This document shows positions 23,874 to 31,966 of a DNA stretch of 36,571 nt, one piece after another. The notes beneath the pieces are model-generated. The model was not told the DNA's origin. It did no database searches and worked only from the letters and a program-made list of their open reading frames with translations. Where the stretch lies: assembly GCA_016215105.1 (NCBI GenBank), contig JACRLJ010000117.1, positions 1 to 36,571 on the forward strand, read 5' to 3'. This DNA comes from Candidatus Hydrogenedentota bacterium. Its GTDB lineage: Bacteria > Hydrogenedentota > Hydrogenedentia > Hydrogenedentales > SLHB01. The stretch's first letter is position 1, and each line of letters starts with the position of its first letter. The position numbers and the translations under genes were made by a program.

Positions 23874-24668
23874 ATGTCAGTAATTACTGAAGTTGCAGCA
23901 GGCACGTTCTGTTGGCCCGAACTGTGTTCGGCCGATGCGAAGGCGTCGAAAAAGTTCTATTCCGCCCTGTTCGATTGGGAATCCGACGACCTGCACATGC
24001 CTGAAGGCGACTATACCTTTCTTCGGCTGGACGGTCAGCGTCTCGGGTCCATGTACCAGATGAAAGAGGAACGCAAGCTGGCTGGCATTTTGCCACACTG
24101 GAACTCGTACGTGGCGGTTACGGACGCTGACGAAGCAGCAAAGACGACAACCTCCCTCGGCGGTAAAGTTCTTACGAAGCCGTTTGACGCCGACGGGGAT
24201 CGCATGGCCAATCTTCAAGATCCCACGGGCGCCAAATTCTGCGTCTGGGAGGCGCGCAAACAATCCGAGACGGTTCGGCTAAACGAAATCGGAGCCCTGT
24301 GCTGGACGGAACTCTACACGCACGACACCGCCAAGGCGTCGGCATTCTATGCGGGCTTGTTCGGGTGGCGTGCGAAGTCGTGGGACGGTGGACCGACGCC
24401 GTACACCGTGTTCGAGCCTGAGGGTCAGGATCGTCCCTTTGCGGGCATGCTAGAGATTACCGAGGAGATGCAAGACAGGCAGCCTCAATGGATCCCGTAT
24501 TTTCAGGTCGGGGACACCGACAAGATAGCGCGTCAGGCGCGCAAACTCCGGGCGCAGATTTACGGCCCCGTCGACATCCCAACCATCGGCCGAATGGCAA
24601 TGATCGTTGATCCTCAGGGAGCGCACTTTGCGGTCATCACGCTAAATTGTCAGCAACAGCAACAGTAG
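23874..24668 (+). CDS. Double-domain VOC (glyoxalase-like) protein
   Basis: The 264-residue protein contains two VOC domains, at about residues 7-125 and 140-258. Each starts with a W-x-E-L motif (CWPELCSADAKASKKFYSAL and CWTELYTHDTAKASAFYAGL) and ends with a DP-x-GA strand. This arrangement matches the CFP30B/27-kDa-antigen-like group and glyoxalase or dioxygenase-like proteins. It ends in a run of five Gln. The substrate is unknown. AAAGGAG precedes the ATG. Confidence 0.93.
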   Translation: MSVITEVAAGTFCWPELCSADAKASKKFYSALFDWESDDLHMPEGDYTFLRLDGQRLGSMYQMKEERKLAGILPHWNSYVAVTDADEAAKTTTSLGGKVLTKPFDADGDRMANLQDPTGAKFCVWEARKQSETVRLNEIGALCWTELYTHDTAKASAFYAGLFGWRAKSWDGGPTPYTVFEPEGQDRPFAGMLEITEEMQDRQPQWIPYFQVGDTDKIARQARKLRAQIYGPVDIPTIGRMAMIVDPQGAHFAVITLNCQQQQQ

Positions 24669-24828
24669 TCTGAATGGCGGAGCCCGGCGGCAAGACGTAC
24701 GGGACTTGTCGGTAAAGTCACAGCGGTAATCGATTGCCCCGGGCCCAAGCCGCCGTTGTCGTGCTTTGGTATTGCGTGCACAAACGTGCGTCCGTAATTG
24801 GACCACAAAACCGGAAGGAGTTACTGCG

Positions 24829-25266
24829 ATGCGAGTCATGGTTATCGTCAAATCAACGAAGGATTCCGAAGCGGGCGGGCTACCGGATGTGAAACTTCTA
24901 ACTGAAATGGGCAAGTTCAATGAGGAACTCGTGAACGCCGGTGTAATGCTCGCAGGTGAAGGGCAAGGGCTGCATCCAAGCTCCAAAGGCGTGCGGGTAC
25001 AGTTCTCAGGACCGAAACGGACCGTCATTAACGGACCGTTTTCCGAGACGAACGAGCTCATCGCCGGGTTCTGGGTGTGGAACGTGAAATCCATGGACGA
25101 GGCGATCGAATGGGTCAAACGTTGTCCGAATCCCATGAAGACGGATTCCGAAATCGAGATTCGGCCGGTGTTCGAGGCAGAGGACTTTGGCGTCGAGTTT
25201 ACGCCAGAACTGAGGGAACTGGAAGAGCGTCTGCGCGTCCGGATCGCGAAGCAGACGACCGTGTGA
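24829..25266 (+). CDS. YCII/DGPF-domain protein 2
   Basis: The 145-residue protein begins MRVMVIVKSTKDSEAG and has the family signature in the form VINGPFSETNELIAGFWVW (residues ~64-82), followed by EWVKRCPNP and EIEIRPVFEAEDFG. It is the second DGPF member of the cluster, about 11 kb from the ECF42 pair, with Asn in place of the usual Asp of DGPF. GGAAGGAG lies eight bases before the ATG. Confidence 0.92.
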   Translation: MRVMVIVKSTKDSEAGGLPDVKLLTEMGKFNEELVNAGVMLAGEGQGLHPSSKGVRVQFSGPKRTVINGPFSETNELIAGFWVWNVKSMDEAIEWVKRCPNPMKTDSEIEIRPVFEAEDFGVEFTPELRELEERLRVRIAKQTTV

Positions 25267-25398
25267 CAACGGAAGTCGCACGAGGGTTCCCGTGGCATGG
25301 TTCGTTCAAGATTCAGCATCGCCCGTCGGCGACGCAAGTCTCTGTCGAATTCTCGCGTCACCTTTACATCTTCTTGCCCATAAACTACATTGTCTATC

Positions 25399-26109
25399 AT
25401 GACCGATTCGAGGAAATCGTGCCGCCTGCCGACTAATCTGTCGTTCGAGGATTGGGTCACTTACGTGTTTGACCACCCGATTCTAGAGCTTGCGTGGTGG
25501 TGGCAGAATTCGGAATCCGGTTACCTTCAACTGTGGGACCCACTCCGCAAGCCGGTACGCACGCTTCGTCACTTGACCGACCTGTTTACCGAACCGGGAT
25601 TCTTGATAGACCGCTTTTCCCGTGCGCAGATCGATCAAGGCCTTAACTTCATCGTTTCCAACGCGTGCTCCGACCATATGGCTGTGTTCACGGACACTAC
25701 AATTCCCTGGCCGGACCGTCGGGCCGGCTTTGATGCAATGATTCCGCTATACGCAAAGTTGATGGCGCCGGTCTATGGCAATGATTCTGGTCGCACGATT
25801 GCTAATCCGGGGCATTCGAACCATTTGAACTATGCGTGCTATATGTGGTGGGACATCGTTCCGTTCTACGGCGGCATGGAGCATTGTGATCGAGATCGAA
25901 TCAATAATGCCGTGCTGCACGTCTTTGGCGAAGTCCTGAGAATGGATGCCGAAGCCTGCCTGGAAAGCGTCCTCCACGGCCTCGGGCATTGGCAAATGTA
26001 CGTTCCAGAGCGAACGGAACCGATAGCTCAGAAGTTCCTGACGCGAACAGACATCAGTCTGGAACTCCGCAAGTACGCTGAGCAAGCCCTAGTCGGAAAC
26101 GTCCAGTAG
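25399..26109 (+). CDS. Hypothetical protein, mostly helical
   Basis: I do not recognise this 236-residue protein. It is rich in Trp and His (LAWWWQNSESGYLQLWDP, NYACYMWWDIVPFYGG, LHGLGHWQMYVPE) and predicted soluble. There is no signal peptide. The clustered His and Trp could form a metal or ligand site, but no family motif is seen. A clear ribosome site is missing before the ATG at 25399; a TTG three codons upstream is the other choice. It is the last gene of the co-oriented cluster, 132 bases after the second DGPF gene. Confidence 0.75.
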   Translation: MTDSRKSCRLPTNLSFEDWVTYVFDHPILELAWWWQNSESGYLQLWDPLRKPVRTLRHLTDLFTEPGFLIDRFSRAQIDQGLNFIVSNACSDHMAVFTDTTIPWPDRRAGFDAMIPLYAKLMAPVYGNDSGRTIANPGHSNHLNYACYMWWDIVPFYGGMEHCDRDRINNAVLHVFGEVLRMDAEACLESVLHGLGHWQMYVPERTEPIAQKFLTRTDISLELRKYAEQALVGNVQ

Positions 26110-26326
26110 CGTCAAACATGCGACTCCGATAATCCATGTCCCGCAACGCACCAATTGTTTGCCTGTGAGGTCCGTCCGCCGTACGCGATATGGGGAACGC
26201 CTCACACATCCGGATGTCCCGTAGGGAAGAAGCTCTTGTTCGGCTCGTGAATTCAGCGCTGTTCATTCTTCAGTCCCCCTCGGTCTTCAAATCCACAATC
26301 CACAATCCCAAATCCGATATCACACG

Positions 26327-27472
26327 CTACAGCGCGGGCACATCAACCCACGCGCGTTTCTTCCAGGAGGCGTAGCCGAGTTCGGCGAGTTGGACGCCTT
26401 TGGCGCCTTCTTTGAGGGTCCAGCGGAAGGGCTCGTCCAATACGACGTGGCGCAGGAACAGTTCCCACTGCGCCTTGAACGCGTTGTCGTAGTTCTGGTT
26501 GGTGGGGACGGGCGTCCAGCTACCGTAGAAGTCGATCGGGTTGTCGATGTCGGGGTTCCAGACCGGCTTGGGCGTGTTGGCGTTGTGCTGCACAACGCAA
26601 TTACGCAACCCGGCCACGGCTGAGCCGTTAACGCCGTCCACCTGCAAGGTCAGGAGATCATCGCGGCGCACGCGCACACACCAGGAAGAATTGAAGTGGC
26701 AGACGACACCTTGGTCGGTGATGAACGTGCCGTACGCCGCGTCGTCGGTGTCGCACTGGTACGGCTTTCCCTGCTCGTCCACGCGGTTGGGGAGATGCGT
26801 GGCGCCCATGGCCGACAGCGACGTGACATTGCCGAACAGGTTGTCGATCACGTAGCGCCAGTGGCAGAACATGTCGAGAATGATGCCGCCTCCGTCGGCC
26901 TTGCGGTAGTTCCAGGATGGCCGTTGAGCGGGTTGGTCTTCGCCGGTGAACACCCAGTAGCCGAACTCGCCGCGTACCGACAGGATTCGGCCAAAGAATC
27001 CCGAGTCGATTAGGTACTTCAGCTTTCGGAACCCCGGGAGCCACAGCTTGTCCTGCACCGCGCCGCTCTTGACGCCGGCGGTCTCGGCCCGGCGATGCAG
27101 GTCCATCGCCTCTTCGGAGGTCATTGCGATGGGTTTCTCGCAGTAGATGTGTTTGCCGGCGGCGATGGCTTTCTTGACGGCCTCGTAACGAAGCAGTGTG
27201 GTCTGCGCGTCGAAATAGATCGTGTAATTGGGGTCCTTCAACAAAGCGCCCAAATCGGTGGAGAACTTGATGCCACCGTGCGCTTCGGACAGCACGCGCA
27301 ATTTGTTCTCATTGCGGCCTACGAGGACAGGTTCGGGCATGATGACTTCGTCGTCGCTGACTTTGACACCGCCCTGGTTCCGAATCGCCAAAATGGATCG
27401 CACCAGATGCTGGTTTGTGCCCATGCGTCCGGTAACGCCATTCATGATGATGCCTACGGTATGCGTCTTCAT
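26327..27472 (-). CDS. Gfo/Idh/MocA-family oxidoreductase
   Basis: The 381-residue protein has an N-terminal Rossmann domain with GIIMNGVTGRMGTN (residues ~7-20) and the family hallmark CEKPIAM (Glu112-Lys113-Pro114), whose Lys takes part in catalysis. The C-terminal half is the beta-sheet substrate domain, with DGGGIILDMFCHWRYVIDNL near residues 215-235 providing the His of the active site. It should be an NAD(P)-dependent dehydrogenase acting on a sugar or polyol derivative; the substrate cannot be told. AGAGGAAG lies before the ATG at 27472, and a longer frame would have a non-family N-terminus. Its promoter region contains a dyad. Confidence 0.94.
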   Translation of the reverse strand: MKTHTVGIIMNGVTGRMGTNQHLVRSILAIRNQGGVKVSDDEVIMPEPVLVGRNENKLRVLSEAHGGIKFSTDLGALLKDPNYTIYFDAQTTLLRYEAVKKAIAAGKHIYCEKPIAMTSEEAMDLHRRAETAGVKSGAVQDKLWLPGFRKLKYLIDSGFFGRILSVRGEFGYWVFTGEDQPAQRPSWNYRKADGGGIILDMFCHWRYVIDNLFGNVTSLSAMGATHLPNRVDEQGKPYQCDTDDAAYGTFITDQGVVCHFNSSWCVRVRRDDLLTLQVDGVNGSAVAGLRNCVVQHNANTPKPVWNPDIDNPIDFYGSWTPVPTNQNYDNAFKAQWELFLRHVVLDEPFRWTLKEGAKGVQLAELGYASWKKRAWVDVPAL

Positions 27473-27505
27473 CGTGCTTCCTCTTTCGATGTAAGTTTGA
27501 GGCGC

Positions 27506-27551
27506 CATTTGCCCGCTTCGGAGAGTAGCGTGTTGCCGGGGCAAATGTCGA
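27506..27551 (-). promoter_or_regulatory. Promoter and candidate operator of the Gfo/Idh/MocA gene
   Basis: On the minus strand TCGACA (27551-27546), 18 bases, TACTCT (27527-27522). The 9-bp inverted repeat CATTTGCCC / GGGCAAATG (27506-27514 and 27539-27547) brackets the -10 element and overlaps the -35. A bound repressor would cover the core promoter. No regulator gene lies directly beside it. Confidence 0.5.
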
Positions 27552-27641
27552 GCGGGCCACACGGACAACAGACTGTGGAAAACATAGGGTACAAGCCGTA
27601 GTGTTGTGGCGGAAGCGCCGATTCTCCTATGATTCAGGCAG

Positions 27642-28283
27642 ATGCATCAGCCTACACGAACACGCGTCGCGCGATGGATACTTGCCATTGGCATTTGGCT
27701 GGCGCTCTCGGTGAGCCTGGGGTGGTACTACACGTTCACGTACTACGGCCGGGCGGGATGGCCGATGCCGCTGATAGAGCCGTGTCTGGCGTTGGTGATG
27801 TACTACTTCTCGGTACTCAATGTGGCTACGGAGATTCAAGCGCTCCATTGGGTTCTGGTATTTCCGATTGCGGGCGTGGCGTGGGCGTTCACCCTGTGGC
27901 TATTGGCCGCGCATTTGGGCGCGCGTCAGTATGCGCTGGACAAGACCGTCCTTGCCATAGCGCTGACGTGCCTGCCGTTGATCGCGCCTCTCCCGTACAT
28001 GAGTTTGGTGGCGGGTCAGACCAGCGCCGGATTCGATGGCCATCGTATGTTGAGCGTGGCCCTGCGCCACGCGTGGGTGGAGCCGTGGCCGTGGTTGACG
28101 CCCATGTACTTCACTCTTGGGATGATCGCTATGGGGCTCCAGCTAGCGGTCTATCGGAGGGCGTTTTCTGCGCGCGGCAGACGCGCCTGGCTGCATTTTC
28201 TGGCCAGCGCAATCGCGGCGACCATGGTCGTGTGCGTTACGGCTTCGCTAGTGGCAATTCCGTTGCGGCAATGGTTTGAATGA
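27642..28283 (+). CDS. Six-helix membrane protein of unknown function
   Basis: The 213-residue protein has about six membrane helices, starting at residues ~12, 43, 68, 104, 149 and 182, joined by short loops. No transporter or enzyme motif is recognised. A frame overlapping in another register on the same strand is a shadow, because only this one has a membrane-protein pattern. The ribosome site is weak. It is divergent from the Gfo/Idh/MocA gene and 60 bases before the acyltransferase. Confidence 0.8.
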   Translation: MHQPTRTRVARWILAIGIWLALSVSLGWYYTFTYYGRAGWPMPLIEPCLALVMYYFSVLNVATEIQALHWVLVFPIAGVAWAFTLWLLAAHLGARQYALDKTVLAIALTCLPLIAPLPYMSLVAGQTSAGFDGHRMLSVALRHAWVEPWPWLTPMYFTLGMIAMGLQLAVYRRAFSARGRRAWLHFLASAIAATMVVCVTASLVAIPLRQWFE

Positions 28284-28343
28284 CCGCGTTGTCCGGACGG
28301 TCTTCTCTTCGCTAGAATACCCTTCAATTCCATGGAGGACTGC

Positions 28344-29042
28344 ATGCGAGGCGTACTAGGTCTTTGGCGCACGTGGAAGCACGGGCGCAAGTTTGCAAAG
28401 AAGGGCAAGGGCTGCGAGTTTCCTGCGAAATACCTGGAAGTGGACGGCCATGTCGAGTTGGGCGATGGCTGCCGTTTCCGGAACAACGTGATCCTTCGGA
28501 CGCGGGGTCAGGGAAAGATCGTGTTCGGAAACCGTTCGGGCTGCGGGTACTATTGCATCATCGAGGCGAATTCACTGGTGCAGATCGGCGATTTCACGGC
28601 CATAGCGGAATTCACGGTCATTCGCGATACCAATCACGTCGTCTACGGCACGGAGCAGCATTGGCGCTATACGCCGCAGATATCCAAACCCGTGATCATT
28701 GGACGCGAATGTCTGATTGGCAGCCGGGTCTACATCGGACCGGGGATCACCATTGGCGATGGCGCCGTAGTGCATGCGGGGAGCTTGGTCACGAAGGACA
28801 TCGGCCCGTACGAGATCTGGGCGGGTATGCCGGCGCGTCGCGTCGCGCATCGGACGAAGAACGTTCCCGAAGCGGAGTTGTTGCGGACGCAGAAGTTGAT
28901 CGAGGAGTTTGGACTGGGCAAGGACCGCCATCGCGAGGACTTGCGTCCGAGTTCGGACAAGCCGGCTATGGCGGTTCCTGCGAACGAAGGGGGTACATCG
29001 AAACCGGATGACGCCGAGACGCCCGGGGACGACGGAATCTGA
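28344..29042 (+). CDS. Hexapeptide-repeat acyltransferase (LbH family)
   Basis: The 232-residue protein has a left-handed beta-helix built of I/V-G-x4 repeats: VELGDGCRFRNN, IVFGNRSGCGYY, VQIGDFTAI and then VIIGRECLIGSRVYIGPGIT IGDGAVVHAGS (residues ~125-155). Such proteins are acetyl- or acyltransferases for sugars. His in DTNHVVYG near residue 95 may be the catalytic base. The tail after residue ~185 is charged and low in complexity. The ATG at 28344 has GGAGG five bases upstream, while the ATG at 28332 lies within that site. It overlaps the HAD gene by one base. Confidence 0.9.
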   Translation: MRGVLGLWRTWKHGRKFAKKGKGCEFPAKYLEVDGHVELGDGCRFRNNVILRTRGQGKIVFGNRSGCGYYCIIEANSLVQIGDFTAIAEFTVIRDTNHVVYGTEQHWRYTPQISKPVIIGRECLIGSRVYIGPGITIGDGAVVHAGSLVTKDIGPYEIWAGMPARRVAHRTKNVPEAELLRTQKLIEEFGLGKDRHREDLRPSSDKPAMAVPANEGGTSKPDDAETPGDDGI

Positions 29043-29761
29043 TGGCGATTCGCGCAATTACGTTCGATTTCTGGCGTACCCTGTTCAAAGAGGCGGGCAA
29101 TCAGACCGCGCGCCAACGTATTCGCATGGATGCGCTGATTGCGGCCAGCGGTGTATCCGAGCAGAGCGCAGAACAGGCGTTTTCGGTGGTCTACGCGGAA
29201 TTTGAGCGTAGTCATCGCGAGGATCAGCGTACGTTGCGGCCCGAGGATTCGGTGGCGATATTGGCTCGGGAACTAGGGGTTTCATTCGAGCCGCATACGG
29301 CGAAGGAACTCGCGCATACCTTTGCCACGGCGATCGTATACTACCCGGCGGTTCCCATCGAAGGCGCCCTGGACGCAGTGCGAGCGGCGGCGAAACGCGT
29401 TCCGATTGGAATCATATCCGATGTCGGCATGAGCCCCAGTCCATCGATCCGCGCACTACTCGAACGCAACGGATTCCTCGAATACTTCACCTGCTTGGTC
29501 TTTTCAGATCAGATTGGTGTGTCGAAGCCCCAAGCGCCGATGTTTGACGCGGCGCTGCGTGCGTTGGCGATACGGCCGGAGGAGCTACTACACGTTGGTG
29601 ACCTGGAATACACCGACATTGCCGGCGCGAACGCCATCGGCGCCACGGCAGGGCTGTTCGTGGGGGACAACGATACATATGCGGAGCATACTACCGCGAG
29701 ACACACGTTCACGAGCTGGGCGGCGTTTATCGAGCTACTGCCCGCGCTTCTTGCAGGTTGA
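29042..29761 (+). CDS. HAD-superfamily hydrolase
   Basis: The 239-residue protein has motif I as ITFDFWRTLF: the nucleophile Asp9 is present, but the usual Asp two positions on is Trp, a variant I know from FDFWGTL-type HAD proteins. The Lys of motif III is in GVSKPQAPMF and the acidic motif IV in HVGDLEYTDIAGANAIG. The cap domain is helical. Loss of the second Asp usually means an altered substrate or non-phosphatase chemistry. The start ATG overlaps the upstream stop (TGATG), so it is probably translated with the acyltransferase. Confidence 0.9.
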   Translation: MAIRAITFDFWRTLFKEAGNQTARQRIRMDALIAASGVSEQSAEQAFSVVYAEFERSHREDQRTLRPEDSVAILARELGVSFEPHTAKELAHTFATAIVYYPAVPIEGALDAVRAAAKRVPIGIISDVGMSPSPSIRALLERNGFLEYFTCLVFSDQIGVSKPQAPMFDAALRALAIRPEELLHVGDLEYTDIAGANAIGATAGLFVGDNDTYAEHTTARHTFTSWAAFIELLPALLAG

Positions 29762-29770
29762 GAAGAAGCA

Positions 29771-30406
29771 TCAGTACGGCGCCGACGGCAGTTCCGCGGT
29801 CCAGGGCTCTTCCTCGGTATTGATGATGGCGTAACGCGCCACGGCGTTCGCGCCTTCCGGAATGCCCACGCTGCCAGGGTTCACGAATAATGTATCGCCC
29901 ACCATGCGAGAGAAAGGCCCGTGGGTACGCCCGCAAACGATGAGCCGGACGGGAATGGTTTCGCGTTGCCGGCTGAACTTGGTATCAGGGTCGTTAGCAT
30001 TGAGGCTTTCGGACTGGCTTGTGAGGGCGCCGTGACACAGGGCGATGGGAATACCGTCAACGGTGAGGGTGCGATGGCGCGGCAGACCGCGAAGGTATTC
30101 GAGATTCTCGCTGCGCATCGCCTCGTGCGTCTGCCGAATCTGATCGAATAGTTCCGGATCGACCTCTTTACTCTTCAGCGTGGCCTGCTTGCGATGGAAG
30201 ATCACAGCGTAGCGATCCATCTCGCCCTGGACGCCGGGGATGTCCCGTTCGCGCAGAATCTCGATGACTTCGTTGGGCCAGCGGTGGCCAACGACGCTGT
30301 CGCCAGTATTGAGAATGGTGTGAATTCCGGCGTCGTCAATGGCTTCGAGCGCGGCTTCGAGCGCGGGCAAGTTGCCGTGAATATCGCCCAAGGCGGCGAT
30401 GAGCAT
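29771..30406 (-). CDS. Metallophosphoesterase (YfcE/calcineurin-like)
   Basis: The 211-residue protein has the metal-binding motifs of the family: GDIHGN at residues 7-12, the second-metal Asp in NTGDSVVG, a changed GNH box as QGEMD, the third motif LCHGA and GRTHGPF near the C-terminus, and then VNPGSVG. The missing His of the GNHE motif is a small departure. It is likely to hydrolyse phosphodiesters or a phosphate monoester. The ATG at 30406 has AAGGAAGAAC upstream. It converges with the HAD gene nine bases away. Confidence 0.9.
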   Translation of the reverse strand: MLIAALGDIHGNLPALEAALEAIDDAGIHTILNTGDSVVGHRWPNEVIEILRERDIPGVQGEMDRYAVIFHRKQATLKSKEVDPELFDQIRQTHEAMRSENLEYLRGLPRHRTLTVDGIPIALCHGALTSQSESLNANDPDTKFSRQRETIPVRLIVCGRTHGPFSRMVGDTLFVNPGSVGIPEGANAVARYAIINTEEEPWTAELPSAPY

Positions 30407-30787
30407 AAGAGTTCTTCCTTCCTGAATGCGGTCATTCGGACCCGGTACGGGCAATCCATCGCCGTGGTCTGCGCGGCGCAAACATCGAAAAATAAGGCAA
30501 AATTGAGAGTTTTGCGGCGTCTGTCGAGCTCGGGCGCTGGCGCGACGACGTTCCCGCCCCGTAAATATAAGGGTTTCGTGAGGCGAATTTCATTCTAACC
30601 CGAAAAATAGGGCTTGACAAATCGATATTCAAGATGTAAGCAATAGGCTGCGGTCGGGCATGAATTAGTAGTAAACACATGGATCGAACCGGCGGTTTGA
30701 GGCGGCGCCGCTTGTGCCGTCTGATTGGTATTGTAAGAAGCAAGAGGGGCCGTGTGGGATCCCAAACGTTAGGAAGGAGAAGAAACA
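30407..30787. other. Divergent intergenic region before the HU gene
   Basis: The 381 bases hold a plausible HU promoter at 30614-30642 and an A+T-rich stretch around 30560-30620. No gene is supported. No promoter for the minus-strand phosphoesterase could be named. Confidence 0.5.
30614..30642 (+). promoter_or_regulatory. Promoter of the HU gene
   Basis: TTGACA (30614-30619), 17 bases, TAAGCA (30637-30642). The -10 hexamer has the same TAAG core as the three rRNA promoters at the right edge. The leader to the ATG would be about 140 bases. Confidence 0.6.
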
Positions 30788-31087
30788 ATGGCAGGTAAAG
30801 CAAAAACGAAGTCGCAGATTGTAGCTGATTTGGCGGACAAGACCGGTCTGAGCAAGAAGCAGGTCAATGAGACCTTGGTCGCGATCACGGAGCTGGCGTA
30901 CAAGGAAGCCAAGAATGGTTTCACATTGCCGGGTCTCGGCAAGCTTGTGGTAGCGGATCGCAAGGCGCGCTTGGCGCGTAACCCGGCTACGGGCGAGACC
31001 ATCAAGGTCCCGGCGAAGAAGGTGCTGAAGTTCCGTATCGCGAAGCAAGCGAAGGACGCGATCGTTCCCCCGAAGGCGAAGAAGTAA
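30788..31087 (+). CDS. HU-family DNA-binding protein
   Basis: The 99-residue protein is a bacterial HU/IHF-type histone-like protein: SQIVADLADKTGLSKKQVN, then VTLPGLGKL-like GFTLPGLGKLVV, the arm RKARLARNPATGETIKVPAKK with the Pro-bearing loop, and LKFRIAKQAKDAI. It should bend and compact DNA as a dimer. GGAAGGAGAAG precedes the ATG. A large hairpin follows 16 bases after its stop. Confidence 0.97.
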   Translation: MAGKAKTKSQIVADLADKTGLSKKQVNETLVAITELAYKEAKNGFTLPGLGKLVVADRKARLARNPATGETIKVPAKKVLKFRIAKQAKDAIVPPKAKK

Positions 31088-31103
31088 TCTTCTGCGGACC
31101 TCC

Positions 31104-31133
31104 GAGCCCGGCGGCGTACTCGCCGCCGGGCTC
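31104..31133 (+). terminator. Strong hairpin after the HU gene
   Basis: A perfect 13-bp stem GAGCCCGGCGGCG / CGCCGCCGGGCTC (31104-31116 and 31121-31133) closes on the loop TACT. Only a weak T-run follows (TCGCTGTTTCC). It lies between converging genes and may stop both transcripts. Confidence 0.65.
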
Positions 31134-31176
31134 TCGCTGTTTCCGGATGAGCCGCTTGCGGAGAGTTGGGGCCTGG

Positions 31177-31734
31177 TTACTTTTTCACTTCGGCCTTGTC
31201 GTGCGCGAGAAATCCGATCGCGCGGCGCCGAGATTCGGGTGGCGTCATAAGTGCGCGAAGAGTGTCAAAGATAACTTTGAAGTTCTTGTCATACTTCTTT
31301 TCCGGAACCGCGAGTTTGCGGGCAAGGTCCTCGTCAGTGGCGATGAGCCGCCGGAACCGCACGAACGCTCTTACGACCTGGATACTCGCTTGGACAGCGG
31401 CCGGGCTATTCAGCACGTTGGCCGCCATGAGTGCCCCATGCTCGGTGAAGGCGTAGGGCAGATACCGGCGTCCACCGTGGCCGGAACTTGAGGTCGCATA
31501 TTGCGACCTCAAGGAAGCAATATCCTCTCGCGTAAGTTGGAACATGAAATCGTCCGGAAATCGATCCTTATTACGCTTTATCTGCTCATTAAATCGTTTG
31601 GTTGGGACACCGTAGAGGGCCGCCAAGTCCGCATCGAGTACGACGTCTTGGCCTCGAATGAAGACAATCATCCCTGTAAGCTGTTCAGCGGGGATAATTG
31701 TATTTGGCTTAAGCGGCTTTGGACTCATACCCAT
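31177..31734 (-). CDS. ORF6N-domain DNA-binding protein
   Basis: The 185-residue protein has the ORF6N domain of phage and mobile-element proteins near its start: IIPAEQLTGMIVFIRGQDVV and LDADLAALYGVPTKRFNEQI, then NKDRFPDDFMFQLTREDI, followed by YAFTEHGALMAANVLNSPAAV (each shown as a short segment). A helical C-terminal tail follows. Such genes are often found alone in chromosomes and may be left by phages. The ATG at 31734 matches the family start best; a TTG at 31755 preceded by AGGAAGAGG is the alternative. It converges with the HU gene. Confidence 0.92.
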   Translation of the reverse strand: MGMSPKPLKPNTIIPAEQLTGMIVFIRGQDVVLDADLAALYGVPTKRFNEQIKRNKDRFPDDFMFQLTREDIASLRSQYATSSSGHGGRRYLPYAFTEHGALMAANVLNSPAAVQASIQVVRAFVRFRRLIATDEDLARKLAVPEKKYDKNFKVIFDTLRALMTPPESRRRAIGFLAHDKAEVKK

Positions 31735-31933
31735 AGTTGTAGTATTGGCTCCCAAGATCCTCTTCCTGGCCGCCTCTTCGCGACGGGCGCTGGATTATCA
31801 CCCGTTCCGGCCAAAGCGTGCAACTACGTTCGGACAGTGACCAGTCGCATATCCATAACGAGATACTTCTTGATTGGCTAGTGGCCAATCAGTAGAGTTT
31901 ATCTTTTGGGGCTTCCGTTAACCTTTGAAGACG

Positions 31934-31950
31934 ATCATCACCTTGATGAT
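31934..31950 (+). promoter_or_regulatory. Small hairpin directly before the fumC ribosome site
   Basis: ATCATCA / TGATGAT forms a perfect 7-bp stem with the loop CCT, four bases before GGAGGAG. It could modulate translation; chance is also possible given the short length. Confidence 0.3.
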
Positions 31951-31966
31951 TCTGGAGGAGAGCCAC

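Noticed and set aside
24642-25460. 272-codon minus-strand frame
   Set aside because: It runs antisense to the second DGPF gene, has a low-complexity Ser/Arg-rich composition and no family pattern.
27629-28279. 216-codon plus-strand frame
   Set aside because: It overlaps the six-helix membrane protein in another register, and only the latter shows a membrane-protein pattern.
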